Part shown: positions 12,601-25,200 of the stretch, in pieces
Numbering within the stretch: the first letter of the stretch is position 1
How the letters are laid out: every line of letters starts with the position of its first letter
NCBI GenBank assembly: GCA_013398955.1
Contig: VWPU01004020.1
Coordinates: 1-64,000 of the forward strand
Reading direction: 5' to 3'
From: Callaeas wilsoni
Taxonomy: Eukaryota; Chordata; Aves; Passeriformes; Callaeidae
DNA length: 64,000 nucleotides
The notes under the pieces: model-generated
What the model was told of the DNA's origin: nothing
What the model saw: only the letters and a program-made list of their open reading frames with translations
The model's database searches: none
Position numbers and translations under genes: made by a program

Positions 12601-15600
12601 GGAATCAGCAGCCCCAGGAGCTGCAGGGCACCGTGTGCAGGACCCCCTCTGTCCCTGCTGTCTGGGAATTCTGTGGGATTGGGGAGCTGGCACCTTGGAG
12701 GGGAGGGGAGAAGGAAAACCTGGTGGGACAGGGATGGGGACCCAGGCTGGGGGACTGGAGGGATGGAAACTGGAGCACCGTGAGCTCACAGGTCCAGGAA
12801 TTGACCCCCCAAAAGCTGTGCCGTGGCCCCGCTGCCTTCCCGCACCCCCAGCTCCGGCAGGAGGACTTCCCACCACGGCTCTCACCGCCTCCGAGCACCG
12901 AACCCCTCCTAAATAATTCAGGAAGGCGAGTGCCGTCCGCAGGGGCTGCGGATAAACGCGGTAAATGGCTGAGAAATGGAGCGTGTCCTTCGGGAGCCAC
13001 CTCTGCGCCGGCTGGCCGGGCCCCTCTCCTCCCGCCTGGCCCAGGTGGTGACTCCGGGCCCGCACAGGTACAGGCGCCGGGGAGGAGGGGACGGAGCAGA
13101 GCTGCCGAGGCCGCTGGAGCATTGGGAATTGCATTTCACGGCTGGGCAGGCTGGGATACCAACCCGGCCCCGTGTGCCGGGCGCTTGGAGAGGAGATAAG
13201 ATTTGATTAAGAAGGCTGCTATTAATTTATGGCAAGTACACTCACGGCAGTGGAGAGGTTGCTTTTAATTAATAGCCAGAAGGAGAGTTTTAAAGCTCTT
13301 GGTCTCAGTGGGGGGAGAAGGGAGGGAGGGAAAAGCAGGCAAGGAAGGGAACAAAGTAAGTTGGGAGGATTAATGGTCACATCTGCAATTATAAGTCTTT
13401 TTCTTAGTAAAAAGGGCAAAAAAACCCACATCAAAAGACACGCCAAGGGTGGGGGCGTGCGGGGCAGCCGGGCTGATCCCTGGGGATGAGATGGGTGGGG
13501 TGCCCATGAGATGAGTGCCGGGTGCCTTTGGCACTGCTCCATGTGGGGAGTGGGGCTGCCCCGTGGCACCAGCCCAGCCTGGGGGGACAGCAAGGGACAG
13601 CCGTGTGTCCCTGTGGCTGCTCCAGGGCCAGCTCTGCTGGGATCAGGACCCTGGGCCAGTGCTGGGATGGGTTTCAGGGAGGAAATTCTTTATTGGGAGA
13701 CTGGTGAGGGCCTGGCACAGGTTTCCTGGAGAAGCTGTGGCTGCCCCTGGATCCCTGGAAGTGCCCAAGGCCGGGCTGGATGGGGCTGGGAGCAGCCTGG
13801 GATAGTGGAAGGTGTCCCTGCCCACGCCATGGGGTGGGACTGCATGGGTTCTAAGGACTTCCCAACCCAAACCACGCAGGCATTCCATGACTCTGCGATT
13901 TTGGCTTTGGCGGTGATGGGATGAGGAGGATGGAGCCATCCTGCCCCGCTGCCCACCCTGTGGGATCCCCTCGGAGGCTGCGGGGTGCGGCTCAGGTTGC
14001 TGCGCACCTGCCCAGGTGTTGGGGGGAGGGAGAGCAGGGCTCGGCCAAGGTTTCCAGACCTCGCTGACCCCTTCTTGGCTTCATCCTTGGCACCCCCAGC
14101 CGGAGCCTTGTCCCCTTGGTCCCCGGCTGGCAGCACCGCCGCGCTCCGCGGCTCCCCAGGTGCCGGCAGCGCTCGGCATTTCAATTCCGTGTTTGCTTTT
14201 TATTAAGGGGATGGAGCCGTGTCTCAGGAATGCTAATGGCTCCGGCAGCGGCGGAGAGAGCCACTAATCCCCCTGCACCTGCCACCTGCCCGCCGGGGAC
14301 CCCGGGAGGGCCCCGCCTGGGGACAGCGGGAGCACCGGGGGCCGTGCCGGGGCGTCGCGGTGGCTCCGTGCCCTTGGGGCCACGAGTGCCATTGAATCGC
14401 CCCGGTGGCTTTACCAGCACCCTCTGAAAAATTGATGCTTCCCGACCTCACCCTGGCATCCTACAAGCCGGGAATGGGACTTAGCCGAGGGAAACTTGGC
14501 TTGGGCAGGGATTCACTTGTCCCCAGGGCCACCGTGTCCCCGTCGCCCTTTGGATGGCCAGGCTGGATCCCCTGGGACCACCTCTCCTGGCACCCAGCTG
14601 AGGCTGCGAGCCCACCGGGGTGCTCAGAGGTGTTCTGGTCCCCCACGGGTGCTGTTTTTGGGAGCCGTGGGTGAGGTTCTCCCCTCCCCAGCCCCCCAGA
14701 TGTGGCGCGGCTGCGGCGGCGCCGGGGAACCGCGCCGCGAATATGTTCCACAAATGAATAATAAAAACAAAGGAAAATTACCCTCTTATTGAAACTCGTT
14801 TTATGAATAAAACAATTATTCTGGTAATTGAAAAAATGTGTCGTTAAATTAAATGCAGTGGTTCCTATTAAAATTTTAGTGGATTTTTTCTTCTCCTCTG
14901 TTTCTTTTTCCCCTTTTTTCCTTGCCTCCCTCCCTCCTGCCTCCGCTGGCGGCTAAAGGCTGGTAATTATAGCGGAGGGTTTCGCTTTCTCTTTATTGTT
15001 TTTTAATCTCTTCGTGCTGCGGAGCCAGCGAGAGTCTGATGCCGAAGAGATTTAGCTCCATCTCCCCGTGCTGGGGGGCAGGGGGGGCTGGAGCGGGAGC
15101 TGCTCGGTGGCAGTGCCAGGTGGCCGTGCCACCACTCCTGGAGGGTTGGCATCTTCCTTCTTGGGCCGGCCTCCTCCTTTCCAGGCTGCCATCGGCCTTT
15201 TTGGGTGGCGATGCCCCGGGAAGGATGGGGGAGCCCTGGGAAGCTGTGGGGGGAGCGGGGACAGGGCTCTGTCCCCTCTCTGTGGCCCAGGTGGGGTGTG
15301 GGCAGTGCAGTGGGCACTTCCCAGGGCTGCAGCGGCCACATCCTGGTGGGACCAAAGAAGGGCTGTTGGGAAGGAGGGAGAGGATGGAGTTGTTTTTCCT
15401 GAGGCAGGTGCCGGTCCCTGGTGTTGGTTGGGCTCTGTCGGGTACCTGGAGCCCGCAGGTAAAGGTGGGCTGGGTTCAGGGCATCCCCCTGGTGCCGGTG
15501 GGCATCGGCTCCGTTGGGATTCCTGTGCATGCTGCTGAATCATGGTAATCAGCAGGAACGGGCGCTGGGCTGATCACCTTCCACAGGGTGAGCCGGGCAG

Positions 15601-16189
15601 GGGAGGGACGGGGTGTCACCCCTGTCCCTAAGGGGCAGCGGGGGGTGACCCCGCGCTGAACACAAGCAGAGAGGGGACTGTGTTGTCCCCTGCGTGGTGG
15701 TGCCAGCCAGGAGGGGACCCGGGTGTCCCACGAGCCGCCGGTGCTTCGGGAGTGGCCGGGGGGAGCTGTGGAATTGGATCTCCTGCCCCCATCCCCATCT
15801 CGCCTCTGAGGGGGAAGGGGAGAGGAGGTGGCTGCACCCTCCGTCCCCCCACCCCCCTGCCAGCAGCTGCCAGGCAGAGCCGTGCCCTTGGCAGGCATCC
15901 CGGGATTCCTCCAGGCTTAAAACTCCCCCGTCCCTTCCCATCAAGAGGGATTTGAAGCCGGGGAGAGGGGAGCTTAGTTCCCAGCTCGCCCATTAGGGCC
16001 GGGAATTAGGATCCATTACGGCTCTTTCGGGAGCCCTGCCCTACATCCGCGCCCGCTCCCGCTCTAATGCCCCGCCGGCCCTGATGTAACTAAAGTGCAG
16101 GGGCCGAGATTGTGATCCCATTAGGCGGGATTAGTGCCGTGCCAGGGCCTGGCATTAGACTGCCATCGGCAGGGGAGGGAGAGAGCTGG

Positions 16190-16234
<45 letters not shown>

Positions 16235-19200
16235 CCTTCCCTGTTGCCGGCCCTTGGAATCCCATCCGTCACCGCCGGCAGCTCGGCTCAGCCCCGGGGT
16301 CAGGATGGGGACAGAGGGGTTTGGTGGCACCTTTCTTAGTGGAGGGGACACTGCTGGCATGGCCTGGCATGGGGTGGCATGGCACGGGTGGCACAGGAGC
16401 TCCGCAGCGTCCCGTGCCGCCGGCAGATGTGCAGATGTTCCCGGAGACGCCCCTCGCTGCCGCCTGTGTTTGGAAAGTGATGAATTTCTGCACCAACTAA
16501 TTAGCCTCTAATTAGCAAGTGGAGTGTAAACAGTCACAACAGATGGGGGAGAGGCGGAATGAGCAGTAATGACCCTTCCTTTGGGGGGGACGTGGCTGTC
16601 ACCCACTGGGAACCCTCCCCCTGGGCCCAGGGCTGGGGGAACGGCAGCTCCCACCCGTGCCGGCTCCGTGGTGACGTGGTGAGAGCTCCGTGAGCCTGGG
16701 TTTGGTGGTGCCGTGGCCTGTCAGGGGTGGTGGGAGAGAGGATCTGTCCCCAGGGAGCAGCGCTGGGGTGGCTGGTGCGGCTGGAGAGGGAAACTAAGGC
16801 CGGGGGGCTGCAGAAGGGGCTGGGGACGAGGGGGACAGCTCTGCTCGGCATTGGGGCCCCCTACTCTTCTCCCCTCCAAGAGCTGGTGTGGGCATCCCCT
16901 GGGAACACCAGGAGCACCAGGTCTTGTCCCTGGAGGCCTCTCTGGAGACCTCGGAATTAACGAGCCACGTCGCCCTCCCTGGACCCCTCCTCTCCCGCAG
17001 CCGCCCCTGGCACTGGGTTGGGCTCCTTGGAGGGGCACGGGGCTCTGGGAGGATGAGGACGATTCCACCTGAGCTCAGTGCCACCTTCACCCCTCACAGG
17101 GGACCCCCAGGACCCCCATCCCCGCTGTCCCCTGCCGTGGTCGGGGTGGGTTTGCCGTTCTGGGGGCACGGGAGGCGCTGTGACCTTCGCGGGCGGATCA
17201 CCACGGAACGATCCATGTGGAATTAGGAGCTGCCTCTCCTCCTCTGCGCCGTTTTTCACCCCTTAATGCAGAACAGATGGCTCGGGCGCTTCAAAGCGTG
17301 ATGAGCCTTAGCTGCTTAAAATCAAATTAGGGTGGATGCAAACGGCAGGCGGGCCCGGGGAAGCTGTGCCAGCAGCACCCTCCTTCCCAAACACTTCCCA
17401 AACGCTTCCCAAACACCNATGGATGCAAACGGCGGGCGGGCCCGGAAGCCCTGCTTCCCAAACGCTTCCCAAACGCTTCCCAAACACCTTCCAAGCGCCT
17501 CCAGGACTCCTCCCAGGTGCCTCCCAGACACTGGGTGCGGGGGTGCCCTGGGCACGGCAGGTCTCAGTGGCGCTGTGCCGTCGGAGTGCTCGGCTGGACC
17601 CCGGCAGACCCCACAGCCCGTGGGATCGGCATTCCCTGGGATCAGCCCGTTGTGCTGTGCTTGGATCCTCCCCGCAGCCGCATCGCGCCCGCTGGACCCC
17701 AGTCCGGTGCTCGGCTCATTTACTGGTTTCATGCAGGAGGTGTTTGGATCCAGAGCTGCCATCTGGCTGTGCCACGTCCCCATCTGGGCACTGCCGTAAT
17801 CCCAAAGTCCCCAGGCTGGCGTGGGCGAAGCCCCGGCCTTGCGGGTCAAGCTCTGCCGCGCCGCGGCGGGGACACGTGCGGCCGCCCCCGTGCACAGGTG
17901 ACACGGATCCTGCACCGGGATGTTCCCGTGAGCCCCGTGGCACCTGTGGCACCTGTGGCACCTAGATCATCACTCCCGGGGCACCCTGAGGGCTGCGGGG
18001 CTGCCGTGAGCCTCCAGGCCGCGGAACAGCGTGGCCACGGGTCGGGCTCGCAGCAGTGGTGCCAAACCCCACAGCCAGGGCACCGAGCTGCCCGTGGGCA
18101 CCACTGTGCCCCTGTGCCCCCTGGGACATGCTGGGCTGCCATGCCCTGATGCCCCAATGTCTGGATCCATCCCGGACCTGAGGCAGGGACACCAGGATGA
18201 GTGAGGGCTGCCCCTTCCAGCCGGCTCTGCTGAAGGTCAGAGAGGAAGATTAAATTAACGAGCCACAAGCTGCTCCTTCCCTTCCTAATGGCTCGCCTGG
18301 CATCCCGCTCCACCATGCCTTCCCCTTTGCCTGGCAGGACCGTGTAAATCCACTGGGCATTTCCATGTGGGTGCTCAGGAGCCAGGACCAAGGAGAGGGA
18401 CCCCCAATGCAGCTCTGGAGGTGTCTCTGTGTGCCTCTGAGCACCCACAAATTCCTGTCACACCCCCCAGGGTGGTGGGCACTGCCTCGGTGCTGCTCAC
18501 GGCGCGGGGATCCACGGCAGGAATTCAGCTCGAGCAGACAAGAAAGCAAAGCCCTACCCCAAAGAAAAAACCCAGAGCTGTGATTGAACGTGCACTTGAA
18601 AGCTGCTGGGGAATATGAATGTGCCTTTGAAGTAAAAGGGCTTCCATTTGTTAAGCAGAAAATGGAGCTGTGTGGTTCGATTTATAGTTTTACTTAGCAA
18701 ATAAAACAGGAGAGGAGTAAGTGGTTCTGCCTCGCTCCGCTCGCAGCCCCTCCGCCCCTTCACCCCCCGAGTTAAAAGCTCAGAGATGCTACAAAGGGAG
18801 CTGGGAATAAAGTAAAGAAGCAGCTTAGATAAACCTGCAGCGAGCTGAGCCCTTGTGGATGGGCTGCTGGAATGGCTCGGGGAGGGACGGGGGCCAGGGA
18901 AGGGGGCTGGGTGGCCTGGCTGGGGCGGAGGGCGGGGACGTGGCTGCGGGGTGATGGCGATGCCAACAAAATCATGGAAAAATTTGGGTCGGAAGGGACC
19001 TTAAAGATCATTTTGTTCCATCCCCCGCCAAGGGCAGGGACGGCAGTGCTGAGCGGTCCGTGGGGCTGGCGGGATGTGGGTCCCTGATCCCTCTCCCTCC
19101 TCTCTCCACAGACGACGTCTCCCCGTACTTCAAGACGGAGCCGGTGAGGAGCCAGGTGCACCTGGAGGGGAACCGGCTGGTGCTGACCTGCATGGCCGAG

Positions 19201-22200
19201 GGCAGCTGGCCCCTCGAGTTCAAGTGGCTGCACAACAGCCGGGAGCTCACCAAGTTCTCCCTGGAATACCGGTGAGTCTGGAAAGGGTGAGCAAGCATCG
19301 CAAGGGGCTGCCCAGGGAGGTTTGGAGTGCCCATCCCTGGAGGTGTCCGAGGAAAACTGGACGTGGCACTCAGTGCTCTGGGCTGGGGATGAGGTGGGCA
19401 TTGGGCACAGGCTGGACACGATGACCTTGGAGGTCTTTTCCAGCCTCAGTGACTCTGGGATTCTGAGCCTTCCCGAGCATCCGTGGCAAATCCCGCCCGG
19501 CACGCCGGCTCCTGGCAGGTGCCACCGCCAGGGCTGCCATCCTGGGAGGCGGCACAGAGGCAGCACTTGGCAGCCCCGGAGCTGCCGGCTCTGTTTGCAG
19601 AGCAAACGGGGAGTTTGAGCAGGTCAACACCGGGGACGAGGTATTTGCACAAGCGGATTAACACCTCAGCACCGGGCTGCGGATCACAGCCCGCCCGTGG
19701 CTGCCTGGGAACAGCCGGACCTGGAAGGGGCACAGCAGGGTGGCGTGAGAGAGTGCCCGGATCCAGGCCCGTGTGCCAACAGATCCTGGCACAGAGCGGC
19801 TCCGGCCCCTCAGAGACGGCCTGTAAATCAAGGCGGGCACCTCTCGCCGTCTCCTCTGAGTGTGTGTGTCATCCTCTCTGTTTTAATCAATAATTCAGGT
19901 CGAGACAAGCCGTTCCCCCTTTCCAGGCATCGAATCCAAAGGCTTCGTGTTGCTGTAGCAACGCGGGGCTGCTCCGGGATGCCGGGAACGCAGAGAGAGT
20001 GGCTGGGTGACGTCGTGTGCCGTGCCGGGATCCTGGAGCCCGGGCCGTCCTTGGGGACCCTGGGGACTGTCCCCTCCTAAGCCATGGTGGCTGCAGATCT
20101 GAGATGCCCTCAGAGTCCCTGGGTCTGGCCTGGGGGCCCTGTGGGACACCCTTGTCCCTTGTCATGGTGTGGAAGTTCAAGAGACCTGTTGAGCCCCACG
20201 ATTCCCACAGCTCCCTCCTGTCAGGAATGCGGGCAGGAGAAAGGAGTCAGGACCCTGACCCTGGGCCCTGCTCTGTCCTGGGAGTGGGTTGGGGTGCCTG
20301 GGGGTCACCTCCAAACCCAGAATGGGGATTCTGATTTCTTTTCCCGAGTTTCCCCTGGGTTTGATCCGTGCCCCAGTTGACCCTTCAGTAGGAAAGGGCC
20401 CAGCACTGGTGTCTGTGCTCCGGGATACCCGGCAGCTCCACATCCCTGCATCCTGCATCCCTGCTCCAACCTCGCTCCCCTCCCCCGGAGCCCTCAGCCC
20501 CCAGCTCCAGCATCCAGGCGGAAAGGATTAAGGAAGGAAGCGAGAAGCCAAACAAACAAAGCGTGGGGAAAACCCAAACAAACCCAGCGCAGCCAACGGA
20601 GCAAAGAAGCCGCCGTGCAAATCCCTGCCGGGCTCCCACGGAACCTGCCGGCATCCCTTGGCTCTGCCCAGGGCTCCGTGGGGATTTAGAGTGTGGAGAT
20701 GAGGGTTTGGCTGTCTTGGCTGGCACCGGAGGCTGCTGGTGAGAAGGCGAAGGACCAAAATTAGTTATGATGGGCAGAAATTGAATTTTAATAGAGCTGT
20801 CGGTGGCACGGAGCCAGCCCGCTCAGGCAGTGGGAAGGTTGTAATTAAAAGTTAACGAGTTTAGAAACAGAGTAATCCTTGGAGAGGGGAGGGCTGGTGC
20901 TGATGGCCGGGGAGGCTCGGGGATGCTCTTGGCCGTGCGGGAGCGGGGATGGCTCTGGGTGCGTCGGTGCCGTGGGTGAGGGGTCTGGGGTGCACCAGCC
21001 CCTCCCAGCTCGGTGCTGCCGTGTGTCCCCGGGTCCAGGGGCAGGGGGACAATCCCCGGAGCCTGGCTGTGCCCACGAGGGAGGCTCTGGAGAGGACAAT
21101 GTTCTGCGGGGGGCTGTGCGCAGGGACTGGCTGGGCTTGGTGGCATCACCTCGTGATTACCAGCCAGGCTTGGGGGCTTCACCTCGCGGTTCCCAGCCAG
21201 GCTTGGGGGCTTCACCTCGCGGTTCCCAGCCGGGGCACTGTGTCTCCAAGCATTCCATCCTCGTCATCCTCACCGCTGCTCCCCACGTCCTCTCCTGAGC
21301 AGGGCATCCCTCTGGCACCGCCGGCTGCACTGGCCCTTGCGCATTTCCCCCGTTTTGGGGGGCTGCGGGCAGGGGCTCGCTGTCCCCCCGCCCCCCTCGA
21401 GCCGCCCCACTTCACGCTCGCCGTGGTCGGAGGAGCTCACGCCATGTTTCCAGGGAAGGAGCCGCTCTCCCAGTTTGGCAGCGTTTCCATGGCGACCGCC
21501 CTTTCCTTCCCGCAGCGGTTCCGCCGCCGCCGGAGTGGCTCTTGGCGTTCGCCGAGGGCCAGGTGGGCAACGGGCTCGGCCGCTCCCTGGCCCCGAGCCG
21601 GGCAGGGCCACGGCGGTGCCTCTGCGTGGAGCCGATCCCTCGGGAGCATCCCTGGGGATCACTTGGCTCTATGGGCGTTTGGAGCCAACCTCCCTGAGGA
21701 GCATCCCAGGGGAATGGGTGTGATGAGGGACTCCAGAAGGACTGGGGACCGGCCTGGAGCTGTGTGTTCGTGGAGCCATCCTCCCCCGGGAGCCATCCCT
21801 GGGGACTGTGGGAGATTGGGCACCAGCCTGGCTCTGTGCGTGAGCAGGGACGCATCCGCCCCGGAGCATCCCTGGGGATGGGAGCATCCCAGCTTGGTTC
21901 CACGCACATGCAGAGCTGTCTTCCCTCAGGAGGATCCCAGGGGATCAAACAGGATGAGGGACGCCCGAGGGACTGAGCAGCAGCCCGGCTTTGTGTGTGT
22001 GTGCGTGTGGAGACATCCTCCCTTGGGAGCATCCCTGGATGGGATCAGGGATCAGCCTGGTGCTGTGTGTGCCCATGGACCTGTGACCCCAGGAAAATCC
22101 CTGGTGGATGCAGTGGGATCAGGGACCACCTGCCTTCCCCCCTCCTTGCTCCCTGCATTCCCTGCCGCTGGCCTGGCGTGCAGGAGGCCGTTTTCCCACA

Positions 22201-25200
22201 GGATCTCTGCTGTCACCTCAGAGTGACGCCCCTCCGATGCCCACTGAGGTGGCATCAGGCTGGGTGGCACAGCCGTGCCCGCACGCTCGGGTGCCCTGGC
22301 CCTGCTCTCCAGGGCCAGCTCTGTTTTTCCCTCCAGGATCTCTCCAGTGCCGGGCTCTCCATGAGCTCTCTGGAGCTGCTCGTACGAGGAATCATAACAT
22401 GCAAATCAGGCAGCTTGATGTCTTTAATGAAATCCTCGGAAGGAAAGCGCTTCTCTGGTGAATTGAGGATATTTATTTCTCATACAAGAAATTTAACATG
22501 CAGATTAGTTGGGTCTGGTAATTTATCACATGAGATTGTCCTATTAAGGGCTGCATTGAGTCCTGCTGCCTTCGGAAATTACCTTACACATAGATTACCT
22601 CTGGACAGACTCCCATCCATAGGAATGCATCTTCCAGCTCCTAAATCAGCCCTCGTGCCTCTCCTCACGGCCTCCACAGCTGGTGCAGGAGTCCAGCAGC
22701 TACTGAAGGATTCCCTGCCTCCTCTCAAGAGCCCAGCTCCCCTTTGCTGGAGCTTGGAAAAGTGTAATTCCATCTCCGACTCCGGCTGGCTCTGCCCCAG
22801 CTCCCCTCTGCCAAGCTGGGCTGGCACAGCTCAGCCTCCCAGTGCCACCCCTGCCAACCCTGGGGTGGGTTTTCCAGCACGTGGTGCCTCTGATCCATCT
22901 CCATCTCCTTCCAGGAGCCTTTCTGTGTGGGCTCACGGAGATTTGGGCAGATTTGGGGCTCTTTCAACCCCCGCTCCTCACTGGCCTGTTTTGGGGTGTC
23001 CCCCAGGGATGCAGGGACACGACTGGCTGCACACACAGGACTCTGACGAGCCTTTATGGCCTGGTGAGGATCCCAAATGTTTGATGCCCAGAGTTTATCC
23101 CCAAATTATGCAAAATACGGAGCCAGGAGCCTCTGAAAATCCCAAACCTGGGGCAAGAGGATGGATCATCCCTGGATTCCTGCTGGAATCTCAGCCTGTG
23201 CTGCTGCTCACTGGGAGCTCATCCCTGCTCTGGTGTGCCCAACTCGTTGCCAGCCCAGGTGTGAAGCCCAGCTCCCTGCCTTGGGGAGCTGATTACTATG
23301 CAATTAGTTAATTAATGGGAGCTGAAGAACATTGGAGGGGTTGTATCCAGGCTGGGTGGGAGCCCAGCAGAGCGTTCCTGGTTCTTGTGGTTCCAGCCTG
23401 GCCGGTGTCACCTTTGGCATCACCGCAGCTGGCAAAGCCCCAGGAGAGCCGGTGAGGAGCGCAGGCAGCGTGGTGGGGGGGTTTTCCTGGGAATTCTTGT
23501 GCTGGGAAGGCTCCTGCCCATCTCTGTGCCTTGTTTGGAATTGGGGGGACACTTGAACATTGGCAGGAGGAGCCGTGGGCACAGGGCAGCGGTGCCAGTG
23601 AACCACAGCAGTGTCGGGGCTGGCAGGAGGCACGTGGTGGGATGGCAGCGGAGGGAATCTCCTTGCCGGGACCTTGCAGGGGCTCAGGAGCCACGGTGGA
23701 GAGGACAGGGAACTGCCGGAGCGGGAGATGCCACCGGAGCTGGGAGCTGGCCAAGCCCGTGGTTCGAAATGCACCGAAGCCCTCCGGATGCCGCAACACG
23801 GATCGAGGCTCGCTCCGTCCCTGCTCTGCAGGAAGGAGGCTGATTAATACATGGGCATTAATTATTAAATGGCTCATTGTTCTGGCAGGGCCAATTGAGG
23901 CAGCGATTTACGGGGCCGCCGGCGCCTGCCCAATTCCCACGGCCGAGGGAAAACACTCCAGGCAGGAGGAGAGGCAAGGGCCGCGTGTATCCAAACAGAG
24001 CCCGTTCCAATCGGGAGCTAATTGAGATCCAGTGGCCCAGTTAAGCGGGGCCGATGGAACACCGGGGGGCTGCTCGCAGCGCTGGCCCTGAGCAGGGGCC
24101 GGGACAGCGCTCGGATGCTTCGAGTCGTTAAACCTCTGCTAAGTGTGTTTTAATGCTCACTTGACATTTCATTATCCCCCAGTAACTGTTCAAACACGCG
24201 TCCCCTCCAGAATTAATTAGTCGTTATACAGGATATTAATCAAAGGGGACTGTGCCAGCGTGCTTCCATCCCAAATCCGATCCAGCTGTTGCCGTTACTG
24301 GGCGGCATTGGAAGAACCTCACAGATTTCTGCGCTGTTCTGGCTTTCAATTTGATGGATCAAATCCTTTGGCTGCTGCTTTTCCCGGCCCTTCTCCACCC
24401 CCTCAATCTAAGAATAATTCGGCAGCGTCAGCCCCACGCTCCTCAGCAACCCTACAATAACAGAGCCACGGCAGCAGCCGGGGCCGGGCCATGGCTGTGC
24501 CGGAGCGACGGGAACGATCCTGTGGAACACGGCAATGCCGTGCCGGGATGGCGCGGTGAGGAGCTGGGCACGCTGCTGCGCCCTGCCCTGCTGCACCCGC
24601 ACCATCAGGGATGGATGGACGGACGGACGGACGGACAGACAGTCTGTCATTCCCGGTATGCAGCCATCCGTCTGTCAGACTGAGCCGGTGCCAAGCTGCT
24701 GCTGCAAACCCGCCGGTGCCCCGGCATGGGGCTCCTGCCCCCGGAGCCCTCTCCTGACCCCGGGGCTGAGCGGGACGCAGCCGCTTCCTGACGGAGCAGT
24801 GTGGGTCAGGGCTCGCGGTGGAAGGGCTTTTCCCCATGGACGATGCCCGTCAAGCTCCGTCTTCACAGAGAAGCCAAACAAACCCCTGGAACAGCGGAGT
24901 CAGCAGCGAGGGCTGCGCCGGGAGCTGGGCCAGCTTCACCTCCATCGCGGCTGGAGCAGGGGCGGATGGACAAAGCCACCCGGCCGGGGCACCGGGATCA
25001 GTCCCAGCTGGAAGAGCTGCTTCCTCGCATGGAACAGTCAATGGCCCTGGAGCTCCTGGCCATGAAGCTGTGGCACAAACTGGGGGGGATATGGGGGGTG
25101 ACATCCACCCCTCCTGCCTGCAGCACATCCCCTGTGAGGGGGTGACAGGAGGGTGACGTTGGGGGTGAGATCAATTCCTGTCCCCTTCTAGCCAGGCGTG

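Larger units (their letters stand above)
651..19111 (+). other. SDK2: SDK2 intron 1 (18.5 kb)
   Basis: GC-rich intron with no supportable gene. It holds CR1 fragments (5173-5297, 13725-13902, 18967-19050), microsatellites (6613, 10132, 16191), a 107-bp higher-order minisatellite (10891-11318) and a single-N gap at 17418. Sharply AT-rich islands with TAATTA or TTAATTAA cores occur near 2541-2630, 7241-7325, 9895-10032, 13190-13430, 14745-15010 and 16470-16550. Remaining stretches show nothing recognisable; long open frames there are GC-driven. Confidence 0.8.

Noticed and set aside
20949..22226. 425-codon open frame on the + strand
   Set aside because: Lies in SDK2 intron 2 over degenerate tandem repeats. 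Composition is that of repeated GC-rich DNA, with no domain and no splice-supported transcript signal.
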